DNA from: Psettodes erumei | Lineage: Eukaryota; Chordata; Actinopteri; Pleuronectiformes; Psettodidae | Assembly: GCA_016785225.1 (NCBI GenBank) | Contig: JAFBJZ010000224.1 | Span: forward strand, 1,135,001-1,199,000 | Reading direction: 5' to 3' | Length of the DNA: 64,000 nucleotides | Part shown: positions 10,357-22,300 of the stretch, in pieces | Layout: each line of letters opens with the position of its first letter | Numbering within the stretch: position 1 is the first letter of the stretch | Made by a program: the position numbers and the translations under genes | Notes under the pieces: model-generated | Database searches by the model: none | What the model saw: the letters and a program-made list of their open reading frames with translations, nothing else | Told to the model about the DNA's origin: nothing

Positions 10357-13300
10357 GTAAGTGTGTATCTATCCATCTGAAGTTATTATTTTAATATAAC
10401 CTCTGGTTACAGATGAATTATCTGAGAACCCTGGCGTCTCCCTGCAAAGATAATAGTCTGACGGAAGTTTTACGAATGTCATTGTTGGATATTGGAAATC
10501 TTCTGAATTCCCCAATTTGGATTTTAAGAGTCATATCTCTTGGGGATACATTTTGTTCAGTCGTTCACTGAAAAAGAAAATACACTTTTTAAAAGTTGGA
10601 CAGTCCCTGGTGGGAACAAAATGTATCGTGAGCAGTGCGTGTCACTGCATTTTTGTTGTGCGTTGGCTGTGTTTTGGTGCGAGATTCCTCTGGACCCTTA
10701 TATGGTCAAGGCCAAGAGAGAGTGTGAAGCTGAGGGCAGTGTGATCTGTTATCACTCACAAAGATTATAGCAAGAAAGCAGAGCGTTGTTCAGATGAGTA
10801 AGCAACCCGAAGAGTGAAAAGTATGTGTGTTATGAAGGAATAGCAAACAAATATAAGGCATCTGGGAGGTTTCAGCCAAAACTAAGAACTTGCAGATAAG
10901 TCACAGGAAGGAGGTTAGGCAAATTTAAGATATGTTATATAAATTCTTTGGCTACATGGCATTTGTTTACCCTGATAGTGTTTTAATAAAACTTAACAGG
11001 AGAGGACTTTATCTGCCCTCTGGTGATGAAGTCACCTTTGTTATGATGCATTTACATACATGATATAAGAGGAACGTGTAGTGAACATTGGATGTTTCTC
11101 ATGGTATTATAACATATTAGACATGAGGCAACTTTGACAAGATCATGACAAGATCTTGGAAGTCCTTTTGATACACACACTTAACAGTGTGTGTGCACTG
11201 GACGTGCATGCACAGTATTCATTCATTTTAAACATCATGCATCATGCATCATGCAAAAAGCACTGAAGGCACTGCTCAAACAACTTGATCCCTCTCTTAC
11301 TTTTTTCCCAGACTGTTAACCAACGTTTCACGATGTTACAGTGTGATGTCCGTGCGCTGAGAAAGGCAAAGCCAGTTGTTCTCATTTTGAAGAGCAGGGG
11401 AGCCTCTATATATGGTATAGCAGCACATGTTCACAAGCGGTCAGGCTGCACAGATCCCTCATCAACTCATTGTCTATGTCGTGAAGATGTAAATGTTTCT
11501 CTTAGGCTGCATTCCTGTGACATCAAAGCTCCAGCATAAGACAGCACCCTGAAAGCATCGATAGATCATTTTAATGACAGACAGCAGACAGCAGACGACA
11601 GACCTTGAAACTGCAATTCTGAACTTTGTCATTTTTGTTGCAATTTTTTTGTTTTTTTTCTCCACACTTCTCGCCGTAAAAGTCTTAGATTGGATAATTG
11701 TCTACACATCAATGGAAGTATATAGCCACCTCAAATAGGTTCATAAAAACATTGACTGAAAGAATTTCAACTTCATCATTAAGCAAAAAATAAGAAAAAG
11801 GATTCTTATAGGTCCCTAAACACTTGGTCTCTGGTTGTTTCAATAAGTCACGTTAAAGTACATAAACATTTTAGAGTCCACGTAACCAAGATGCTTGACA
11901 AAATGTCGCAGCATCACTGAGGTTTACTAAGCAAAACAACTGTAAAAGTCCTCTGTCCTGTCCCCCATATGGAAGAATGCCCCCCGCCCCTCCTAATGCC
12001 TATTTAAGCTTTAATTTTCTCTTGAAACTTTACTGTCCAACTTTAGGCATAAATGTGGTGTTTAGAGTGTTCTGGCCTCAAAAGTGTTTTCATGTGAACA
12101 CTGGATTTAAGCGTTTTTCTATTAAAGTGAAGGAGCTACATATGATGGCTCAGTCTGGGACATCTGGGCTTTTTAGTCCACCTCATCTGGAAGGCATAAC
12201 CTTAAACATACTTCCAATCTCTGCGTGTGGGAAGGACAGAGAGCAAAAGTCTGTTAGTTAAAAGTTCGAAAAAGAAAAACATACCGAGATCATGACAAAT
12301 ACTCTTAAGCTGGAGGGTCTCCGGTGTCTGATAAAATGTGGTTTTTAAAGCTTCTGTTATATGTCGCAAAAACTGTTTTGTTTCCTGAGAGAAAGTGATT
12401 GTTCAGTGCACTGACAGGCAGCACAGTGTAAGGGCACGGGGTATCCACTCTTAAAAGGTTCTTCCCATATAAGGGAAGTTGTATTTTTCTTCTTAGTTGC
12501 AGTCATGGCCTGAGTACAAAGTTGATGAGGTCACTTTTGTGTTTTTTTTTAAAGCTGCAGAAACTGCACGATACAACGTTTTACAAGTCTTGACCTACAA
12601 ATACACTTCTAGAAAAGCGTGAAACAATTTACATCTGATCTAATGGCAACAATATTCTGTGCTGCTTGGAATGTCCTGGCAAAAGTAAAAAGACTCTGTG
12701 ATGTAATATGTAATAATACTAAACAGATATTCAGAAATAGACGCCAATTTAAATCATCCCAACCTGAACAGGAGACATTTTGCTCTCCTCATTACTGAGG
12801 TATGTCATCTTGGTATGTGGGATGTCAACATGCATCAGATCAGTTATGGAACACTGAATTGCAGAGCGCATGTACTCTCAATGTAACTCTGTAATGTCCA
12901 GAGACCAGCTGGACTCTACACGCTGAACTGAAGCGAAAAAGAATTCCTGCAAACAATATCTAAATTCCATTTAATTGTAGTCGTAGCTTGAATGAGAAGT
13001 CCTCTTTGCCTGGATTACCCGGCCCTTTACGGAGCAAAGAGGGCTCTTGTTGCTGATGTTCCAGCCCTAACAGTGCACCATAGGAACCTGATTAAGGTGC
13101 CAAGCAATCAGCAAAATGCCATTGCCTCATTCATTCAGTGCCGTTTCCCTGCTGTAAACAAAGTGTTCCACAGTTCCTTCCATTACTGGAGTCTTGGCTT
13201 TGTGTTTTTCAGCAAAACATCCACATCCTGGTGCTGAGAGGGAGCAGTGATCTCAGATGATGACTGTGCAAGTTTTTCCCCCCTTTTGTTTTTCACATCA

Positions 13301-16300
13301 TCCAAACAAATTAAGGCCAGCGCTCCCAAAATAAATTTCAGGCGATAAGAAGCTTCTTATTATCAAAGTTGAGTCTGTCAAAGTAAACCTCTGTGTTGTC
13401 ATTTCTCATCAAAATACATATTCACGCTCATATTGGCAATACATGTAATCATCATGCAGGCTACTTTCCAAAATAAATCTAATAAATTGATGTTAGCAAA
13501 GCAAAAGAAGAGGAGAAGTTTTGGTAAATTCATGGGAATTCAACGAAATACATTGCATTTTCTGTCCCACTAATGGAAATATATTCTGCAAAAAAAGGAT
13601 GGATGAGTGAATGAAGATCTTAAATGTAACTATCCTCCCCACATTGTGCGAGTGCTACCTGTAATGCAGCTGGAAAATATTTGCCTCAAATGTAAAAACA
13701 TAATTGCTTAAAGCTGTGAAGGAACAGGAACCGCTGGGGGCTACTTGGACACATTATGCAGTCCTGTATTTCCTGTGATTTTCTGTTGTGTTTAAGCTTA
13801 TTAAATAGATCATTTGAAAATGGGCATCCCAGGAAAGCACATAATGTTGTCTAACTGTGCCCACCATGATGTAAATTTGGATGGTATTACTGGAAAGCAC
13901 TTTATTTGAAGAAAAAAAAAAGCTTTCCTCCACTGTTTATGCCCTCTCCCGTCTGACACAAACAGTAGCACTTATTTGTTGTTCTTTCCAGCCCAGTTAC
14001 TCCAGACTGGGTTTCACCCTCTTTATGACCAACAGGACTGAGACACTAGGTGGTATTCGCCTCCTTTGAACATTGCCCAACTGTCTGTGGAGCTTTGTGT
14101 TGTGAAGAGAGAGGATGACAAATGTTTCCCCTCCTTTTTTGGAGCACGAGCGGTTGCTGCGGCTTTTCAGCCAAACCAGCATTGCTGCAGAGAGGTGTGA
14201 GTCCCCGTAGACGGGCTCGCAGGCTGCCTTATAGGGCCTGTTTGCATACGGTTAACTCTTAAAAACTTAGGGATGGAGTCAAAGGGGGTGTTCCCTGAAA
14301 GATACCAGCTCTATAAAGTAACTCATGAAATATTTTTTTGTGTATATAGTCTCATTTTATTACCCTGGTTGTAAGGTAGACTGGCTTTTGGTGTTGGAAC
14401 GCTATGCAAAGAGGCAGAGAGTGATCTTGCATCTGCGCTTCAAATAGTCAGTGACGAAACAAAAACAGGGACCAGCAGCAGAAGTGCACTACTGAATCCA
14501 TTCTCTGCATGGATTCAGTAGTGCACTCAAAATCATTTTATATCACATCTGCAGTGTATTCCCATGCATACTATCTTTTATGCCCGTGCATGAATTCTCT
14601 TTAACCTCCTTCAGTGGAGATGTGTGTGCATCGCCATCTAGTGACAAGATTTTGTTACTGCATGTTTCTGGAGTTGGGTGCATGTCCGTGGAGCTGAAAG
14701 AGGACAGCAATCACTATCTGTGTCAAATTCCAAAAAGTAAAGCCAACAGTCATTATAGCAAAGTCAAAATTTTGTTGTAAAATACTGTATTTATTGTAGT
14801 ATACTGATTTTATTACAGTGGCCCAGACTTAGAATGCTAACAACTTGATTTTTAAACTTTAAAATATCACTATTCCATTTGGGCTTTTCCATCAGTAACC
14901 AGTATAGTGCAAAGGATTCACTTACAATTTCTGTGTGTTGTTAAACAAAAGAGAGATGGATTGTTTTCGGTTTTAAATTTCCTGAGCTGTGAGCTGTTCC
15001 ACACTTTATGTGGCTGCTGCTTTCCAGGGGGTCTTTCTGGGAAACCTTAATATACGAAAGCAGGGAGCTTGGGTTGGTGCAATGGTGCGATTCAATTTGG
15101 AGAGAGTGCCTCCACTGTAGCAAAGGGACATTAGCCTGATCGATGGCAGAGCCGCATGGCCATTTACTCCTGTTCCGTGTCATCAAAGGGTAACCTGTAT
15201 TGACTGTGATGTATCATAAACATTACTGAGTAAATGAGGAAATTCATCCTTTGGGGGGAATTAACTAGGGCCTGGATTAAGATGCATGTCTTCATTATGG
15301 TGAATGAATTGAGTGGTGAGGTTGTGGATTGTCTCCTCCAATATTTTCAGATTATTTTTAGGGCACAGAGCACATGTTAAAACAGCCACTAGCTCTGGTA
15401 CATTTCAAGGTTGTTACCAATCTCAGGAAATCAGCAAAGCATGCACACCATAAACCTACCTAAAGCCGTGTGTTTGGAGCATCTCAACATATTTCCTGAG
15501 AGCATATCATTTAATTGCAAAGAACAAGTAGTCATTTATCCCCTTGCCTATAAAAGTGGCCTTTTGTACACAATTTACGGGTTATTTCTCCTTATTAAAT
15601 CCTCGTATTAATGAACCATTTTATAGGCCTCAGGAACCAATTACAAGAGAAGAAAACCATCAGTCGTTAGCCTAACTGTGTAAAGAGGTGCCCTTTAAAT
15701 GGATCTGAACAGAACTGGCCTACAGCTATAATATGCAGCTGCATATTGTTGTAAAATACAAGGTAGATTGCCACTTTTATCATTGTACATCTAGTCTTCC
15801 ATATCAGTGACACTATTTGTAGGATGTAGTGTGTGCAAATTGTTGTGCAACTCTACAGTAACTTATTGATCTTAACATTATAGTTAATTTGCATCAAAGA
15901 ACACTAGTTCACCTCCCATGTTTTCATTTAATATCTATAATAATAATTCTAATCCACTCTAAAATCATGGAATTGTTGACTTCTACACACATTTTTCGTT
16001 TTGTTTTTTTGTAGTTTTCTCTCCTCTTACCAAGATGCTCACATTCACAGTTAGAAGAAGGTGGCCGTGCCTTCCTGGCCGGAGTGCGGGAAGGTGATGA
16101 GGTGGTGTCGCTCAACGGAGAACCATGCGCCGACCTCACCCTCTTACGAGCCTTTGCCATCATCGACACATCGATCGACTTCCTGCAGCTGCTTCTCAAA
16201 AGGTATTGCCGAGCACTATCCACTGAATCAACAATAGCTGAATTGCTGAAACACCACAGCATCACGTTATAAAGAGTCTGTATATTCATTAACACTATAT

Positions 16301-19300
16301 CCATACATCACACCACACAATATCTGTGTAACATGACAACTGAACCGTGCAATAGGTCCTTGGTGTTCACCACAGCAATGCAACATCATTATTGCGCCAC
16401 TGTATTAGCATTTAGATAGCATGTTGCTTTGTTTTACGACCCGCACCCTTTTGCATAGAACCACTGAGTGTCTGTGTGTGTATTGCTGACTTAATTTGTG
16501 TCGGCCACCCTGACCTTCTAACTGGCTCGGCCAAGGTGTCACAGATTTGTGTGTCTGATTGACATGCAGCTGCTCAGTCATTACTCAGTGGGCACTGCCA
16601 GCGTGTTTATCAGGGCGACATGTCCTCAAATGTTGCTGCATGTGCCCTAATGTGCCCACATTTAACCTGTAACCCAAGCACAGGATTTGTGTTGAGATTG
16701 TTTCTATGACAGCACGGCCCCCACCTCATTCAGACGCAGAGAGCAGATGACCTCAGCTTGTCGCTCTTCTGATGTATTATGATATGTCACTCTTTCACAC
16801 TTGGACAAAAGGATAAGTCACTGATATCTAATTGACTTAAATCCAATTGTAGCAGCCACAGATAATGCCAACCTGGCATTCGCACTATTCTTTACTGTCC
16901 TTGAAAATAGAAAGGGATGTTGAAATGTGATTACTTTCCACTTCAGAGACCTGACCCCTTCATTTCATTTGCTGCCTGCAGATTAAATCTACTTTATTAC
17001 CTTGACAACTTCAGCAGGGGAAGACAGGCTTTGCTTTCTCAACAACCTAATGGCTCCAATCCTCAGTGGTGGTGTATTGCTTATTGACATTGTGTGTAAT
17101 GATCAAAATAAAGATTTGTCTGCACACCAACAATGTCTTTTTATGGAAGAGAAAATACAAAGAAGCATTTTTGATTTATAAAAAACAGGTGGCTTTAAAG
17201 GAACTGGTCTGAACAATTCTGGTATTATCTCCTATTAATTTTCATGACTCATTGCTGTTCTCCTTTTCCTCTCTGACAGATACTGCACCGCTCCTTCTGA
17301 GGAGTATCAATCAGAGGAGATATCCTGTGGTGAGAGGGACTCTTCTGGTGATGCGGTAGAGAGCACCACCCTCCACATCTTCTCCCCAAAGCACAGGTCC
17401 CAAAGCCCACGGGAACTCTACATATCTGAGTCCCAGAATGAGGCCTATTATGGGGGGTTGGATAGCGACACAGAGCTTCACAAGGGACCCCAGCTGCTTT
17501 GCACAGAGCTACATGCTCCCTCATCTGATGATCAGAGAGTACAGCGGTGCTTTTCCCCTGGGGACACGGTCGAGCTCCAGGTGTCCCTGTCTGAGCAAAC
17601 GTCAGAGGACGCTGTGGGCTGCACCTCTCTCGGGAGTGCTCGCGGGATTGAGGGGGACCTCTCAAACAGAGAGACCATTGAGACTGTCCATACCACCACC
17701 GTATCGCACTGCGTGCCATCCCCTGTCAGAGAGCCGCTCAGCCAGCATGGGGTGGTGCTCAGCTCCCCATCGATGTTGGGGCAGGTGGAGGTCATTTTGC
17801 AGCAGCCATCAGCGTTGGGAGCAGGGAGGGGCCTCCTGGATGTGGGTGGCTCCAGGGTCAGTGGAAGCGTTGGATCCCAAAGTGAAGGAGAGGAAGGAGG
17901 AGGGCACTACGAGGAAGTCCCAGGGTCTTTTACTGTCTCATTTGGAATTCCCACAGAAGAGGAGACACCAGACTCTGACTCCGAGGGGGATCCAGACAAA
18001 CCTAACAAGCATCGGGCAAGACACGCCAGTAAGTACCCATTTCCATTTGTGTAACGTACCATATTGGTGTCTTTTCTGCCATGCAGCTGTGTGGGTATTA
18101 GGGATCTGTTCTTTACGGGAGAATCTGCAAGCTAACAGGTCACTAAATTGCATTTGTCAAAAACACATGTGCATTCCAAAGCATGTTGGTCCAGTGTGTG
18201 TACTCACTCAAAATAGGATGTCTGTGTCACTGCAGTTGGAGGAGGGCGCTCATTCCTTTGAATGGAAGCAGATACATCCGGGTCCAACCTGACTTACAAC
18301 AGAATCAAAGTGGTGGTTGGGGGGGGGGGCAGAGTGCAGAAAGCAGAAAGAGTGCCGCTGGGATGGGGACAATCAACAACTAAATATAGAGAATGAAAAG
18401 AGAAGAAGATAAAAGGACGTATAATTGACCATATGTGAGACGATGCCACACTTTATAAAACATCTTAAACGATCCGTTTTAAGAGACTTGATGATGAATA
18501 TGGATACTGAGGCATTCCTCTGAGCTGTGTGGAAGACATAAATATAACACCAGCAGCGCTGATGATGCCTGCAGAAGTGGCCCTTTGACAGACACCAGCA
18601 TGTGCTCCCCCAGCCCGTTACCTGATCCTTTCATACTGAGTGCTTTAACTGAGCTAAAAAAGTGAGTCCGCTGCTCACTCCCGCTGTCTCCTCCACCTTC
18701 AGGTTAGTCTTGCAGGATTATAAAGAAGTAAGGTTTCTTGTTGTTTTTATTGCAGCGTTGGATTGCTGGATGGATTTTAGAGAGTGTTTGTCATGTGCTG
18801 TCTGTTACTGACCTAAGTATCGACAGAATGTGATAGAGTTATGAACAACAGAAAATTTTAAGTGGACAGTTTGTGAATTTACAGAGAAGGACTGGTAAAG
18901 GCACTTTTATCCTGGTGAATTTATTACCCGCAGGCTATCTTTAATCTCTCGTAGTTCCTATTCATGGCTACTTTATGGGGATTAACAACTGATTTAATGC
19001 ATTGCATTGTCTGTGAACAAATGAGGATATTAGATATGGGTCAGAGAATTTCATAACTGCTGTATGGGTCGAGCATTTATGCTCAGTTGAATGAGCAAAT
19101 TTGGAGCATGATCACAAATGAGAAAACACAAATCTATAGGTGGATATAATATGTGTGGACTAAGAATATATGGAATTTATCATTTTCCATGTGAGGGAAA
19201 AGCAAAAGCTTTTTATTCATGTATTAGTTTCATTTCTTCTGTGTTTACTGTGCACATTGGATTTCTTTTTAAAACTTTATATTTACAGAAGTGTGATATC

Positions 19301-22300
19301 AGTGTAAGGTTACACACTTAAATTAATTGCTCTGTTTCTTGCTAAACTTTATTCTCTAAACTATTTTTACTCTTCAAATGAATGCTGGACCAAATGGAAA
19401 TATATGCTAAAATCTTATTTTATTTTCTGACTGATATTCAGACTGTGCATATTATAGGTAGTTTTCTACAGCTGAAAAGTGCAACGAAATTGTTACTAAT
19501 TGAAACAAACAAACATTGAAACTGTTTTTCCCCAGATTAAATGTTTAACTATGTTTTATGGGGGTCTTACCTCCTCTGTAAGTTATTAATATCTATAATT
19601 TTCCATGAAATCCTTTCGAGTAAAGCATTTTTTTCAGTCCCTGCCCTACCTTGGATCCTTGTTGGTAAACACTGAATTTTCTCTTTTCTTTCTCTATACA
19701 GGGCTCAGGCGGAGCGAGAGCCTGTCGGAGAAGCAGGTGAAGGAGGCCAAGTCCAAATGTAAGCGTATTGCTCTCCTCCTTACGGCTGCTCCGCCCAACC
19801 CCAACAACAAGGGGGTGTTGATGTTCAAGAAACATCGGCAGAGGGCCAAGAAATACACACTTGTGAGCTACGGCACAGGAGAAGACGAACCAGAGAACAG
19901 TGACGAAGAGGACGAGGAACAAGAAGACGACAAACAAGATTCTCACACTGTTAAATTCACCCTTGTGGCTCCCAGTGATTCAGAAATAGATAAGCATTTC
20001 CTCACTAATGCCCATAGTAGCAAAGGTGTACTAACTATCAATTGGGACAAGGGTCTCCTTGAGATCGAAAGGAACCTGAACAGTCAAACGAAGATGGAAT
20101 GTTTACCTGAAACCAAGGGCAAGGGTGCCCTAATGTTTGCCCAACGGCGTCAGAGGATGGATGAGATTTCTGCTGAACATGAGGAGCTTAGGCGTCAAGG
20201 GATTCCCGTGGAGGGAGTGCAGGAGAATGAAAAGACAGTGGAGCACTCCTACATGCAGTCCACAACAGAGGGCCATGCTTACATGGATGTAAATATACAC
20301 CAGCAAAGCCAACACCAGCAACAGTACCAGCAATACCAAGAACAACAGTATTATGAGCAACAGCAGAACTACCAACCGCAACAGCAGAGTTACCAACAGC
20401 AACAGCCGAGCTACCAAGATCAGCAACGGGACTACCAAGAGCAGCAACAATACCAGCAGCAGTATCAGCAACAGCAGTATGAACAGCAGCATTATCAGCA
20501 GCAGCAAATGTATCAGCAGCAGCAACAAGAATATCAGCAACAGCAAATGCAGCAGTATTCTACGAACATCAATGGCACAGTCCAACATCAAGTCCATGAA
20601 ATGCAGAGTTCTTTCAGCAATCGCACTGCAAAGCCTTTCTCAGTGGAAAACATGGCGGCTACCCCTTATTCTCCCGCAGTGAGTGGGACCAATCAAGATT
20701 CTGTGGGCCAAGGAGAGCAGATAGCTTCCCGTGATGAGCGCATTTCTACTCCTGCAATTAGGTCTGGCCTTCTGACAGATGCAAGGAGAAGAAATACTGG
20801 CAAACCAATGTTCACGTTTAAGGAAGCACCAAAAGTTTCACCTAACCCAGCATTATTGAACCTTCTCAATAGGGGTGATAGGAAGTTGGGTTTTGAGTCA
20901 GGGGGGGAGGAAGACTATCTTAGCCTTGGGGCTGAGGCTTGTAATTTCCTCCAGTCTGCAGGAGCTAAACATAAGACTCCACCACCAGTGGCTCCAAAGC
21001 CTGTGATCAACCCTAATTCTCCTCCTTGGTCCCCACCAATAGAAGTGACCAACCAGGACATGGCTCAGTGTGCTGAAAATAGTGTATCCACACCTGCTGT
21101 AGCCCCCACCACAGACACTACCCCTGCTCCAGAACTTGAGCCAACCCCTGCACCTGCTCCTGAGCCCTCTCCCCCTCCTGCCCCCCAAGAGGCTCCTGCC
21201 AGCATTACGACAGAGGAGCAGCGCACATGGACTCTTCCAGAGCCTGAATCTCAACAGCAGCCTCTGCAGGTGACAGCTCAGGAAGAAAATGGTCATATGA
21301 CTTCTACCCTGCAGCCAGAGCCGGCTCCTGTGCCTACCTGGGCTGCAGCACAACCACAACCACAACAGCCATCTACCACTTCCTGGCATGCAGCTCAAGT
21401 GCAACCCCAGGAACCACCTCCAAGTCAGTCCCCACCACAGCCACCTTGGGTGACACGTCACAATCCTCAGACTCAAGCACAGCCTCAACCCCCTACAAAT
21501 ACTTGGACCCCTCAGAGTCAGCCATCCTGGAGCCAGCCTCAGGAGCCAGCACAAGCCCAGACACATGCTCAGCCACCCTGGGCTCAGCCTCTAGAGCAAC
21601 CACAGCCTCAGCCACAGGTTCAGCCACCCTGGACACATGAGCAGCCACACATGCAACAAATGCAGCCAACTTGGGGTCAACCTCAAGAACCAATACAGCA
21701 GCAAGCCCAGGCCCCATGGGCACAGCCATCAAAAAGTGACACTCAGCATCAACCACCATGGGTGCAACAACCCCAGCAGAAATCCCAAGTACAGCCTCCT
21801 TGGGTTCGACAGGTTCAGCCAGAATCCCAGCCACAGCAGCCATGGGTTCAGCAACCACAACAACAGGCTCCACAACAAGCCTGGCCACAGGCCCAAGCAC
21901 CAGGTCAACCTCAACCACCTTGGGTCTCAGCACAGCCTCAACAGCAACCGCAACCTTCAATTAATGCATGGCCACCATCACAAGCTCAGGCTCAAGCTCA
22001 GCCACCTTGGATGCAAGCAGCCCAAGCACAACCTCCAGCACAGCCTCAAGCTAATTTGAATCCATGGGCACCAGTACCTGCTCAGGCTCAATCCCAACCA
22101 TCATGGGCACAGCCCCCTCCAGAACATGGTCAGCACACCATGAATTCTTGGGCACGAGAGCAAAATCAGGCCCAAGCTCAACCACCTTGGGCTCATCCAG
22201 CCCAGTCCACACCACAGCCAAACTGGCAACCATCCACTTCAAAGTCTTCACCACAGCCACCAATGAATACAGCCTGGGCTCCAGCTCAGACACAGCCTCA

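Larger units (their letters stand above)
10357..16050 (+). other. synpo2 intron 1 (5.7 kb)
   Basis: No coding exon is seen. It holds two consensus SRF (CArG) boxes at 10696 and 12465, a short (ATCATGC)3 array near 11233-11254 and a perfect 18-bp hairpin at 14483-14527, each listed separately. No RNA gene or mobile element was recognised. Confidence 0.65.

Noticed and set aside
20130..21570. Long Leu-rich or Arg/Trp-rich open frames on the minus strand opposite synpo2 exon 4
   Set aside because: They are the antisense of CAG/CAA and Pro/Gln codons, with no splice or family support.
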